From Tolypothrix sp. PCC 7910 (GTDB lineage Bacteria; Cyanobacteriota; Cyanobacteriia; Cyanobacteriales; Nostocaceae), in contig NZ_CP050440.1 in the NCBI RefSeq assembly GCF_011769525.1, positions 2,047,501-2,111,500 on the forward strand: DNA of 64,000 bases, in the 5' to 3' direction. Below are positions 45,501 through 53,613 of the stretch, piece by piece. Each line of letters opens with the position of its first letter. Within the stretch, counting starts at the first letter, position 1. A program made the position numbers and the translations under genes. The notes under the pieces were generated by a model. That model did no database searches and was not told the DNA's origin. It saw only the letters and a program-made list of their open reading frames with translations.

Positions 45501-46762
45501 ATACATAATTCCCGCACTGGCTTGCTGATTTGATAACCACCTTCTACCTGCACAAAAAAGCGGCGTAGACGTTCTGGCGAAACTTCTGTGACCTGGCTGG
45601 CTTTGTAGAAGCCCATTCTCGCTATTTCAATGACTGCTTCATTGACATCTGTAGCAAAAATTTGGATTGATGTATTAATTACCTGATCAGCCAAAAACTC
45701 TAGCAAGCAAATCGCTAGTGAGTAAGCTTCTTGACCAGTGGAACATCCCGCCACCCAAATGCGGATGGGTGTATCTTGGGTGCGATTTTGGGTGATAACA
45801 GGAAATACTTTGGTTTTTAAGGCTTCAAAAGATTCAGGATCGCGAAAAAAACTGGTGACAGTAATTAGCACATCTTGGTGCAATGCCAGGACTTCTGCCG
45901 GATTTTCCAGAAGATAGCGGACATAATCTTCCAATCTTTCCAGCTTGTACAAAATCATCCGCCGCAGAATGCGCCGCTTGAGCGTATTTTGCTTGTATTG
46001 GTGAAAGTCAACCCCCGTAGCAGATTTGAGCAAGCTAAAAATTGTCGAGACAGCATCGCCGCTTTCTGGGATGACTTCAGTCGTTGCTGCTTGCTGCTGG
46101 CTCTGAATATAGGGATGACGGCTCAACTTTGTCAGTTCCTCAGCAATCTCTCGTGGGGTGAGAACAAAATCTACATTACCCGAAGCCAAAGCAGTACTCG
46201 GCATCCCAGCGACTTTTGCCGAGTCTTGAGTCTGGGCAAAGGTAATACCACCAGCTTCTTTGATATGTTCTAGCCCCCGTGCACCATCGCCATCGCCTCC
46301 CGACAGCACTACACCAATAGCTTTACTTCCCCGTTCCTCTGCTAAGGAAATTAAGAAAGCATCGACTGACATAAACAACCCATAGGTTTTACCCCGGGGA
46401 GCTAAGTTCAGCACTCCCTGAGCAATAGTCATCTTGGCATTAGGCGGAATCACATACACATGATTCGGTTCCACAACCATGCCATTCTGCACTTCCACCA
46501 CAGGCATTTCGGTTGAGCGAGAGAGAATCTCACTTAACAGACTGTTTTGATTGGGACTCAAGTGCTGCACTACCACAAATGCCATCCCAGTATCATTGGG
46601 CAAATGGTTCAGCAATTCTGTGAAAGCTTCTATTCCACCCGCCGAAGCACCCATCCCCACAATCGGAAATAATTCATCTTGATTATTCTCCTGCTCATTA
46701 TTTGAGGATTGAGCAGCTTGGGTATTAGCTGGAGATTTTTTAGCAGACCGCTTAGAGTTCAT
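42545..46762 (-). CDS. CheB/CheR-type hybrid sensor histidine kinase with receiver domain
   Basis: A 1,405-residue signalling protein. Domains in order: CheB-like methylesterase (about 30-215; Ser in MGASAGGIEAF, His in VVVQHLSPN, Asp in SGGDGDGARG), CheR-like methyltransferase (about 245-510; VWVAGCSTGQEAYSLAI, LIYLGSPIQK), a linker PAS region, a long coiled coil (about 675-760; repeated SNEELQSTNEELE), one or two PAS domains, HisKA with His1031 (ILSHELRNP), HATPase (N-box near 1147, GLGLGLSIVRHLV) and a receiver with Asp1331 (LLSDIGLP). All catalytic residues appear present. There is no membrane segment and no chemotaxis operon near, so it is probably a cytosolic two-component sensor with unknown input. 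Confidence 0.93.
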   Translation of the reverse strand: MNSKRSAKKSPANTQAAQSSNNEQENNQDELFPIVGMGASAGGIEAFTELLNHLPNDTGMAFVVVQHLSPNQNSLLSEILSRSTEMPVVEVQNGMVVEPNHVYVIPPNAKMTIAQGVLNLAPRGKTYGLFMSVDAFLISLAEERGSKAIGVVLSGGDGDGARGLEHIKEAGGITFAQTQDSAKVAGMPSTALASGNVDFVLTPREIAEELTKLSRHPYIQSQQQAATTEVIPESGDAVSTIFSLLKSATGVDFHQYKQNTLKRRILRRMILYKLERLEDYVRYLLENPAEVLALHQDVLITVTSFFRDPESFEALKTKVFPVITQNRTQDTPIRIWVAGCSTGQEAYSLAICLLEFLADQVINTSIQIFATDVNEAVIEIARMGFYKASQVTEVSPERLRRFFVQVEGGYQISKPVRELCIFARQNLIADPPFSQLDLITCRNVLIYLGSPIQKKLLPIFHYGLRPTGFLMLGTSETVGEFSNLFTLVDRKFKIYSRKMAPAQLGIDLIASNYPLKLNTPRSPVNENGWDEIEMQRTADQIVLNQYAPVGVVINKDLEIVQFRGQTSFYLQPPAGRPSFNLLKMAKEELRLELRTAIHQAKQRQTSVRKEGIQIIENRQVRLVQVDVVPFKSARGDESYFLVLFADMPSATAISSESASDSSKSRRGKQAAAEQEINALQQELATTKEYLQSIIEEQQATNQNLRAANEEILSSNEELQSTNEELETAKEEIQATNEELNTINDELQRRNIESTQVTNDLQNLLSNINIPILMLGGDLRIRRFTPVAGTIFNLISTDIGRPLSDINHNLNISDLEQQILEVIGTLNFKTQEVQDSEGHWYDLRIRPYRTIDNKIDGAVVVLVDIDGLKRSTEQLRASRDYAEAIVDTVRESILVLDLDLRVIRANRSFYETFQVLPTETEQHLIFELGNGQWNIPMLRSLLEDVIPSNTPFQDLEVEHNFESIGHKIMRLNARRIREIENMQLILLVIEDITQQKQLEAERTQLLTQEQSARAAAETANRAKDEFLSILSHELRNPLNSLLGWAQMLQRPNLPQEIINQGLEAIERSATAQAKLIGDLLDISRISAGMLRLDAEPMELLPIITAAIEVVRISAEAKNISIASRLDSAARRINGDPNRLQQVMWNLLSNAIKFTPDGGRIDITLEYTDLHAQIQISDTGTGIKPDFLPYIFQRFRQADGSRKRSNPGLGLGLSIVRHLVELHGGTIEAESPGENQGATFTVRLPLQTQLPAISQPVATQLATLPNEAEISIENISSLAGVRVLVVDDEADIRQLFTITLQQYGVEVTAVASANEALSALITNPNSYDVLLSDIGLPEQDGYDLIRQVRGLSPEAGGQIPAAALTAYAGDAERTEALAAGFQMHIGKPVEPRQLVLIVASLAGIGDK

Positions 46763-47274
46763 TATGTGAGCAGTGATACGTTGGGATGTTACATAAAGTT
46801 AGTGCTTGCTTGCTCACTTCTCCCACAGGTAGAATGAGCTTCATTCGTGAGCAATCACAACAAAATCTGTTGTTTGCACTTTATCAGAGATGAGTCCAAG
46901 CAGCTAGCCAGTCAGAGTTTGAGCTTACAGGTAATAATCGAGCAATTCGATTTAATTTCTCAAATTATTTGCCTAAGCAGGTAAGTTTTAATAGGGAACA
47001 GCAAATAAATAATCAAACTCTACTGATTTTTTTGAGAAATCAAATATGAGTTGAATAAGTATATAAAATTTTGTTTATCTATATTTAGTAAATACTACTT
47101 GAATCCATAAATTAACTGATTCCCTCGTTAGGCTGAATTTTGCAGCGTTGCAAAGGCGCGATGAAGAGATGCGATGAACAGGCGCGATTAATAGACGCGA
47201 TTAATAGACGCGATGAACAGACGCGATGAACAGACGCGATGAATCGCGTCTCTACAAGATTTATGATGCCTCTG
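46763..47274. repeat. Intergenic region with 13-bp tandem repeat (GACGCGATGAACA type)
   Basis: 47152-47242 contains seven 13-bp units ending in GCGATGA or GCGATTA (for example ACAGACGCGATGA), which run directly into the 20-bp palindrome AGACGCGATGAATCGCGTCT (47232-47251). It looks like one arm of the dispersed palindrome amplified in tandem. The remaining 390 bp, next to the kinase gene start, show no gene; a promoter for the kinase is expected there. Confidence 0.75.
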
Positions 47275-48561
47275 CTAAATTCTTCCCTGATGCTCAGTTT
47301 TAATCCAACGCGATCGCGGTTTTTGGAAACATAACTTAAATGTGGTAACAATCATTGCCGGAATCCAATGCACCATGTAAATTGAACCTTGGATAGTTGC
47401 CCAAAGTAAAGACCATCCTTTTAAATTTTGATATTGATAAATTCCGGCGATGAAAGCCACTGTGAGAATAATGCTGAGTAAGGTTTGTAGTGGTAACAAA
47501 ACAGCGCGATCGCTTTTGATGATTGTCCACAATAAATCAGGAATCAGCCCAATGGGAAGTAGAAATTGCAAGAGAAAAAACAATAGTAAATCAATAGATT
47601 TAGCCCAGCCCAAAGTTAAAATTTGCGGAAAATAATCAAGATAACGCTGATAGCCACCTTCCGCCCAGCGACAATGTTGTGGCCATAAGTTTTGCCAGTT
47701 TGTCACTGCTTCTTCTTGAATAGTGGGAAAGGTAACAAACTCAATTTCTGTACCTGCTAAATACAACTTAAAACAAAGATCCAAATCATCAGTAACAGTG
47801 TCTTCACTCCAACCTTGACACCTTGCGAGTAATTCTCGCCGCACTAACATTCCATTACCCCGCAGTTCCGACATTCCCCCAATAGCAATGCGATGAGTTT
47901 GCAAAAAGCTATCGCAATTCATCTCCATTTGCTGACAACGAGTTAAGAAATTAGTCTCTGCATTCATAATTGCTTTTCGCACCTGTAGCGCACCAACACC
48001 AGGTTTCGCAAATACAGGTACAGTTGCCATGAGAAAATTAGCAGGAAGCAGCGCATCAGCATCGCAAACTAAAATAATTTCTCCTCGCGTCAAAGGAAAA
48101 ACTGCATTTAGCGCCCCCGATTTACCACCTTTTGATTCCCGGTGATGAACTTGTAGCGTCGGGAATTCAGCTTGTAATTGCCGTAAAATCTGGGGTGTAG
48201 CGTCCGTACTACCATCATCTATCACCCAAATATCCAGGCGATCGCGCGGATAATTTAATTCATATAAACTGTAAACTAAATCAGCTAAGACAGCACTTTC
48301 ATTTTTAGCCGGAACCAAAATTGATACCTGCGGTAAATCAGCATCACTTGCAATTACCAAAGGCGCAGGTTTAGCTATCAGCATTCGCAGAGTTTGCACA
48401 GCTAAAATTGCCGTTAAGCCAACCATCAACCATTGTGCTTGTGGTAGCCAATGCAACAAACTTACAAAACCCCACACTAGTAACAATACTAGAGTTGCCT
48501 TTAAACGGCGATCGCGATGAACGCTAATATCTTTCCTGGGCTGATAGATGCTTCTTCCCAC
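47275..48561 (-). CDS. Processive membrane glycosyltransferase, family 2
   Basis: A 428-residue inner-membrane protein. Two N-terminal helices (about 22-60) precede a GT2 domain with VSILVPAKNESAVLADL, VIDDGSTDATP, the DXD motif VCDADALLP, TDDLDLCFKLYLAG and the QxxRW motif of processive enzymes (QHCRWAEGGYQRY). Three or four helices follow (about 300-410). This is the pattern of cellulose/hyaluronan/poly-GlcNAc synthases; substrate and polymer are not predictable here. The C-terminus abuts the repeat region at 47152-47251. Confidence 0.9.
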   Translation of the reverse strand: MGRSIYQPRKDISVHRDRRLKATLVLLLVWGFVSLLHWLPQAQWLMVGLTAILAVQTLRMLIAKPAPLVIASDADLPQVSILVPAKNESAVLADLVYSLYELNYPRDRLDIWVIDDGSTDATPQILRQLQAEFPTLQVHHRESKGGKSGALNAVFPLTRGEIILVCDADALLPANFLMATVPVFAKPGVGALQVRKAIMNAETNFLTRCQQMEMNCDSFLQTHRIAIGGMSELRGNGMLVRRELLARCQGWSEDTVTDDLDLCFKLYLAGTEIEFVTFPTIQEEAVTNWQNLWPQHCRWAEGGYQRYLDYFPQILTLGWAKSIDLLLFFLLQFLLPIGLIPDLLWTIIKSDRAVLLPLQTLLSIILTVAFIAGIYQYQNLKGWSLLWATIQGSIYMVHWIPAMIVTTFKLCFQKPRSRWIKTEHQGRI

Positions 48562-48620
48562 TGTTTAGCAATTCTCCTCAGTTTGGATATATATTATCCT
48601 GACTTTTCCCGTTATCTTTT

Positions 48621-48662
48621 TGTGGAGGCAGGAGGCAGGGGGCAGAGGGCAGGAGGCAGGAG
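48621..48662. repeat. GGCAGGAGGCAGG repeat, left flank of the four-helix-bundle gene
   Basis: Tandem GGAGGCAGG/GGGCAGAGGGC units in plus orientation. The same repeat in opposite orientation lies directly after the gene (49101-49163), so the gene is framed by inverted copies. Confidence 0.8.
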
Positions 48663-48746
48663 TAAATAAAAAAGAGAAGGAAGGAGAAGGATTAAAAATT
48701 ATATAATAAGCATTAACATCAAACTTCTGCCTTCAAACTTCTGTTT

Positions 48747-49097
48747 ATGAGTTATCGAAACCAATTTATTTGGAAGCGTGGAATTCAACTTTCCATTAAT
48801 TGTTATCAGTTAACCGACAACTTCCCTAAATCGGAATTATATGGACTAACAAGCCAGATTAGAAGGGCTTCTGTTTCCGTCCCGTCTAACATTGCTGAGG
48901 GTTACGGAAGAAGATCTCAAAACGAGTATATTCAGTTTCTTCATATAGCATTAGGCTCTCTTAGAGAACTAGATACGCAGCTAATTATAGCTAAAGCCGT
49001 AAAATTAGCTACTCCAGAGTTATTTGACCCAGTTTTAGAAGAAGTAGATAGGATGCAAGGAATTTTAGTCTCTACTATTCAAAAGTTAAAGTCTTGA
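48747..49097 (+). CDS. Four-helix-bundle protein (IVS/23S-rRNA-insertion type)
   Basis: A 116-residue all-helical protein. The family signature is complete: FPKSELYGLTSQIRRASVSV, PSNIAEGYGRRSQNEYIQFL and GSLRELDTQLIIA. Members are encoded in 23S rRNA intervening sequences of some bacteria, near diversity-generating retroelements, and as free genes in many cyanobacteria; the role is unclear, perhaps nucleic-acid binding. The gene is bracketed by inverted GGCAGGAGG repeats, with base composition slightly different from the neighbours, which hints at mobility. ATG at 48747 is the only sensible start. Confidence 0.9.
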   Translation: MSYRNQFIWKRGIQLSINCYQLTDNFPKSELYGLTSQIRRASVSVPSNIAEGYGRRSQNEYIQFLHIALGSLRELDTQLIIAKAVKLATPELFDPVLEEVDRMQGILVSTIQKLKS

Positions 49098-49100
49098 TTT

Positions 49101-49163
49101 CCCCTCCTGCCCCCTACCTCCTCTCTCTGCCTCCTGCCTCCTGCCTCCTGCCCCCTGCCTCCT
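49101..49163. repeat. GGCAGGAGGCAGG repeat, right flank, partly coding
   Basis: Inverted relative to 48621-48662. Its inner part is translated as the last residues of the leftward response regulator (EAGGRRQEAGGRERR), so the regulator's original stop codon was replaced or lost. Confidence 0.8.
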
Positions 49164-49860
49164 TTTGAACCGAAGACGATATTAACCCATGTTCGAGCGC
49201 ATGACGTACTAACTCAGTGCGACTATTTGTCTCAGTCTTCCTGAATAATCTACTCACATACTTTTCAACATTGCGAACGCTAGTGTTGAGGCGAACGGCA
49301 ATTTCTTTATTCATTAAGCCTGCCGCTACTAAATCTAAAATGCTTTGTTCCCGTGGGGTCAAATCAATCTTAATTGACGGATATGATTTAGGATATCCAT
49401 AAGTCTTATCTAAAATTACCCTAATTCTTTCTATTTGACGGGCGATCTCTTCAATTTTGGTAGTACCACCGCTGGTTTTAATAGTACTAGCACGCCGTTC
49501 TAGCAAATTTTCGACAATAGCTACTAACTCATCAGGGTTAAAGGGTTTGGGTAAATAGGCATCACAACCGGCTTGGTATCCGAGAATGCGATCGCAACTC
49601 ATACCTCTAGCAGTCAAAAACACTACTGGTAATGCCTCAAAGCGCGGATCTTCTCGTAATTGCTTCAAAAAATCCATCCCGCTAATCTGCGGCATCATAA
49701 TATCGGAAATTACTAAATCTGGCACGCTGTTTTGCAATAATTGCCATGCATCATTGGCGTTACTAGCTACTTCAACAGTAAAACTACTTTCTTGCAAATA
49801 ATCTTTAACGGCTTCCCGTACACCAGGTTCGTCATCTACTAGTAACAATCTTGCTGACAT
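49114..49860 (-). CDS. NarL/FixJ-type response regulator
   Basis: A 248-residue DNA-binding regulator. The receiver domain (1-120) has LLLVDDEPG, the phospho-acceptor Asp53 (ISDIMMP), VVFLTARG and LPKPFNPDEL. A LuxR-type helix-turn-helix follows (about 170-225; TPREQSILDLVAAGLMNKEI, NVEKYVSRLFRKT). The last 15 residues (KEAGGRRQEAGGRERR) are translated repeat and not part of the domain. No sensor kinase adjoins; the nearest kinase is the CheB/CheR hybrid 2.4 kb away. Target genes are unknown. Confidence 0.92.
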   Translation of the reverse strand: MSARLLLVDDEPGVREAVKDYLQESSFTVEVASNANDAWQLLQNSVPDLVISDIMMPQISGMDFLKQLREDPRFEALPVVFLTARGMSCDRILGYQAGCDAYLPKPFNPDELVAIVENLLERRASTIKTSGGTTKIEEIARQIERIRVILDKTYGYPKSYPSIKIDLTPREQSILDLVAAGLMNKEIAVRLNTSVRNVEKYVSRLFRKTETNSRTELVRHALEHGLISSSVQKEAGGRRQEAGGRERR

Positions 49861-50140
49861 CGTTTCTTCCTTGTCACTGGTTTTTGATAGTTGCGCTGAC
49901 TTACCCTGCCCTACCCCTGTGATTGGTTGAGCGGCTAAGATAGTGCTATTTGTCTAGTTTGTTTCAATTTAGCGAAATTGCCGCACCTAATTAAGTTCGG
50001 TTATCACTATATATTAGTACGGTTATTACACTTTACAAAATAAAGATTATTTGATAATACTGGCAAGTAGAAGACGCAAGGGTGCCGTACCCATACAAAG
50101 GATTTATTTGTTGCAAACATTATTTGAAATGGTATTAGAA

Positions 50141-50329
50141 CTCCCGCGTGAAACTCACACAGTGATGATGATTCCGCAAAATGCTGTATTTAAGCGGGGT
50201 CAACTAGAAGGAGTTTATGTAATTGCTGCTAATCAATATCTCACCACAGTACCAGAAGTCACAAACTATCAAAGTTATGTTGGTACTGCCTCACCTTACA
50301 ACTTCAATCTTTTTTTAAAACAGAGGTAA
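50141..50329 (+). pseudogene. Remnant of an efflux membrane-fusion protein (HlyD/RND adaptor) C-terminus
   Basis: The frame reads ETHTVMMIPQNAVFKRGQLE followed by GVYVIAANQ, a clear match in style to the barrel end of RND/HlyD adaptors (IP-x-A-v-x-RGQLEGVYV). Only about 35 residues are recognisable; upstream sequence is replaced by a dispersed repeat (TTGCAAACATTATTTGAAAT at 50111-50130) and downstream text is unrelated. No start codon or ribosome site. A dead fragment. Confidence 0.6.
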
Positions 50330-50648
50330 ACTTATATTTTTTGAAAGTTCAAATTTGATTTTCCATCTAATACAAATCTAAAACAGAATGAAACAGATGC
50401 ATACAAGTAAAAAATTCTTGTACCATGCTGGCTAAAATACTTTTATTTTGTATAAAAAATGACAGAAATATATTAAAAAATACTAATCAAGAAATTCCAC
50501 ATAATTGCACAAGAGTTATTAGGCAAGATATGCTTAAAAACAATTCAACTACTTTATCAAAAATTAATAGTGAAAATACTTACACATTTTAATAAAGCAA
50601 AGGATATGATTTAATCTATCGGATTAGTCATCGATTAAACATTGGGTA
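50330..50648. other. AT-rich gap
   Basis: About 320 bp after the efflux remnant. Nothing recognised beyond high AT content. Confidence 0.4.
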
Positions 50649-50888
50649 ATGGTGAACGAGCGACATCATTTTACAAGACCAGAACAACAAGAGACAGAAG
50701 TCTGGATAGATTTAATGCGTGAAAGACTGAAATGTCTGCCTAATAAATTATTAGCTGCAGAAATTGAGTATTATTTAAAAACAATCGAAGAAAATTTGCA
50801 TAATGAAAGTCTTATTGATAATTGTCTTTACAACATTCAAATATTACGGCTCCAGAGTAAACATCAACCCTGGACAAAGTTAAATTAG
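50649..50888 (+). CDS. Small hypothetical protein, 79 residues
   Basis: Not recognised. The predicted product is helical and charged (WIDLMRERLKCLPNKLLAAE, IEYYLKTIEENLHNES, NIQILRLQSK). ATG at 50649 has only a weak GGG upstream. Composition and helix pattern favour a real small gene over chance. It converges with the oxidase operon. Confidence 0.5.
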   Translation: MVNERHHFTRPEQQETEVWIDLMRERLKCLPNKLLAAEIEYYLKTIEENLHNESLIDNCLYNIQILRLQSKHQPWTKLN

Positions 50889-51118
50889 CTATCACTGATT
50901 AAGATAACCTGTATTATAGATTTTAGTTACTTAATGTAAAAATGCGAATGTAGTTATTCTATAGCACTATCAATATTAAATTTGTAAGGGTATAACATTG
51001 TTGTACCCTTACTTGTATATCTCACTGATTCTCTACTTGCTATGGTTGAATATGGTTCAACCAGGGAATTCAAGACAAACAGTTTTGTTTCTCAAAAGAA
51101 AGCTCTTTGAATTACAAA

Positions 51119-51721
51119 TTACTGCCAAAGGTAAATCAGAATAAACAACACAATCCAGATCACATCGACAAAGTGCCAGAATAATGAAGTCGCATTCACA
51201 CCAAAGTGACCAGTATCATAATTGCCTGGATTAAAAGAACGTACCAGAATAATCAACTGCAAGATAATTCCGGTTAGCACGTGTAAACCGTGAAAGCCTG
51301 TGAGTAAATAGAACATCCCACCAAAAACGCCAGAAGTAAAACCAAAGGCGAGGCTGTTCCATTCAAGCGCTTGTCCTAATAAAAAGTAGCTACCCATAGC
51401 CATTGTAGCTCCGAGAAACAGACGAAACTTCATTAAATCGTGACGTTGCAGAGCCCGTTCTGCCAGGTAAATCACAAAACTACTGGAAACCAGAATCACT
51501 GTATTGATAGCAGGGTCTTTAATTTCTAACCCAGAAATACCAGCTGGTAACCAATTAGGAGTAGTGATTTTGTAAACAATATATCCAGCAAAAAAGCTCA
51601 AGAAAATAACACTTTCTGATAGCAAGAAGACGATGAAGCCAAACATCTTATTGCCTTCTTCGTCATGGGTATGTTCACCACTTGCGTGATGCGACTCCCC
51701 CGAAGTGAGATAACTGTCCAT
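51119..51721 (-). CDS. ctaE: Haem-copper oxidase subunit III (ARTO-type)
   Basis: A 200-residue membrane protein with five helices and the subunit III pattern (FIVFLLSESVIFLSFFAGYI, FLLGQALEWNSL, LTGFHGLHVLTGI, ATSLFWHFVDVIWIVLF). AAGGAG ten bases before the ATG at 51721 supports the start. It is the last gene of a five-gene oxidase series. A 190-bp gap with repeat text (AACCGCAGAGGACACGGAGG) separates it from ctaD, so an internal promoter or RNA processing is possible. Confidence 0.93.
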   Translation of the reverse strand: MDSYLTSGESHHASGEHTHDEEGNKMFGFIVFLLSESVIFLSFFAGYIVYKITTPNWLPAGISGLEIKDPAINTVILVSSSFVIYLAERALQRHDLMKFRLFLGATMAMGSYFLLGQALEWNSLAFGFTSGVFGGMFYLLTGFHGLHVLTGIILQLIILVRSFNPGNYDTGHFGVNATSLFWHFVDVIWIVLFILIYLWQ

Positions 51722-51910
51722 TGCGAAAATTCTCCTTAACCAAATTCAGTAATGAGTAATGAGTGCTGAGTTCTAAGTGTTAAATACAAACCAAGCAAGT
51801 AGTCAGCACCCTGATTGCAGAGGGGAATAAAGGAACCGCAGAGGACACGGAGGACTCAGAGAAATGAGGCTCTGCGTGACTCAGCGATAACTCTGCGTTT
51901 AGAAATTACT

Positions 51911-53599
51911 TCAGGAATGTGGTTTGTAGGGATGCGACTGATTTTGAATGTTAGCAGTCAATGGTTCAGACTTACCGTAGCCGTAGGGTTCGCTGATGAC
52001 GATGGGGATTTCTTCAAAATTTTCTACTGGTGGTGGTGAAGAAACCAACCATTCCAAGCCAATAGCGCGCCAAGGATTAGCAGGTGCTTTCTGACCATGC
52101 ATCCAGGAAACTACCATATTGAAAATGAAGGGCAAGGTAGACATTCCTAAGAGGAATGAGCCAAGACTAGCAATGATGTTCCAGAATTCATACTCTGGTG
52201 CGTAGGAAGAAATCCGGCGTAACATTCCTTGCAATCCTAATGGGTGCATGGGTAAGAAGTTGAGGTTAGTACCAATGAATGTTAACCAGAAGTGCAATTT
52301 GCCCCAGCCTTCGTAGTACATCCGTCCGGTCATTTTGGGGAACCAGTGGTAGATGGCTGCATATAAGCCCATTGTCACCGTTCCGAAAAGAACATAGTGG
52401 AAGTGACCAACTACGAAATAGGTGTTGTTAACGTGAACATCCACAGGTACGGAGGAAAGCATAATGCCAACGATACCTGCGAAGACGAACATGATCAATG
52501 CACCCAAGGCAAATAGCATGGGTGTAGTTAAGCGTATTTTTCCACCCCAAATTGTTGCTACCCAAGCAAACACCTTAATACCAGTCGGTACAGATACCAA
52601 CATCGTGGTGACCATGAACAGCATCCGCATCCAGGCAGGTGTACCACTGACATATAAATGGTGTACCCAAACGATGGCACTAACTACTGCAATTAAGAGG
52701 GAGGAAATCGCAACTACTTTGTAACCAAACAAAGGTTTGCGGCTATAAACAGGGAAGATTTCGGAGAAGATGCCGAAGATGGGCAGAATGATCACATAAA
52801 CGGCAGGGTGAGAGTAGAACCAGAAGTAGTGCTGGAACATGACTGGGTTCCCGCCTTTGCTGGGGTCAAAAAAGGCTGTGCCAGCAGTAAGGTCTAGTAA
52901 CAACATGACTGCACCAGCTGTCAAGGCAGGTAGACCAAAAAGTTGGATAATTTGGGCGCTAAACACTGCCCAAACAAATAGGGGCATTTTAAAGAAGCCC
53001 ATACCTGGTGCCCGCATCTTGACGATGGTGGTGACAAAGTTAACTGCCCCCATAATTGAGGAGACACCAGATATTGCTACTGCTAATAACCAGACAACTT
53101 GACCATTAATTAAGTGACCTGTGGGGTTTTGCAAGCTAACTGGGGGATAAGCCCACCAACCAGCTTGGGCTGGCCCACCTGGAACAAAGAAGCTGGCCAT
53201 CAAGAGAATCCCGACTACTGGCACCATCCAAAAAGCGACAGCGTTGAGGCGGGGAAATGCCATGTCTCGTGCCCCAATCATCAAGGGCACTAAATAGTTA
53301 GCAAAACCAACTAATGAGGGGAATGTCCACAAAAACAGCATTACTGTGCCGTGCATGGTGAACATACCGTTATAGAAAGTGCGGTCTACTAGGTCTGATT
53401 CGGGTGTAATCAGTTCTCCCCGAATCACCATTGCAAAGATACCGCCGACTAAAAAGAAGATGAATGCTGTAACGAGGTATTGGATACCAATGACCTTGTG
53501 GTCAGTGCTGAAGCTGAAGTATTCTTTCCAATTCCCTGGCGATTCGTGGTGAGGTTCCTCACTAGGGAGATTAACGTTTTTAACAGAGATGTTTGTCAT
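51911..53599 (-). CDS. ctaD: Haem-copper oxidase subunit I (ARTO-type)
   Basis: Catalytic subunit that reduces O2 and pumps protons. About 562 residues, 12 helices. Metal ligands are visible: the low-spin haem His in GMFTMHGTVMLFLW, the CuB His and cross-linked Tyr in YSHPAVYVIILP, the two His of WVHHLYVSG and the haem ligands in VVGHFHYVLFG. HPAVY replaces the HPEVY of classic aa3 enzymes. The start at 53599 has AAGGAAA upstream; a TTG six codons earlier lies in the end of ctaC and is not preferred. Subunit II lacks CuA, so electrons probably come from quinol or a non-standard donor. Confidence 0.95.
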   Translation of the reverse strand: MTNISVKNVNLPSEEPHHESPGNWKEYFSFSTDHKVIGIQYLVTAFIFFLVGGIFAMVIRGELITPESDLVDRTFYNGMFTMHGTVMLFLWTFPSLVGFANYLVPLMIGARDMAFPRLNAVAFWMVPVVGILLMASFFVPGGPAQAGWWAYPPVSLQNPTGHLINGQVVWLLAVAISGVSSIMGAVNFVTTIVKMRAPGMGFFKMPLFVWAVFSAQIIQLFGLPALTAGAVMLLLDLTAGTAFFDPSKGGNPVMFQHYFWFYSHPAVYVIILPIFGIFSEIFPVYSRKPLFGYKVVAISSLLIAVVSAIVWVHHLYVSGTPAWMRMLFMVTTMLVSVPTGIKVFAWVATIWGGKIRLTTPMLFALGALIMFVFAGIVGIMLSSVPVDVHVNNTYFVVGHFHYVLFGTVTMGLYAAIYHWFPKMTGRMYYEGWGKLHFWLTFIGTNLNFLPMHPLGLQGMLRRISSYAPEYEFWNIIASLGSFLLGMSTLPFIFNMVVSWMHGQKAPANPWRAIGLEWLVSSPPPVENFEEIPIVISEPYGYGKSEPLTANIQNQSHPYKPHS

Positions 53600-53613
53600 C
53601 GGTGAGTTTCCTT

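Noticed and set aside
47112-47351. 79-codon minus-strand frame at the end of the glycosyltransferase
   Set aside because: Consists mostly of the translated 13-bp repeat and overlaps the real gene's 3' end.
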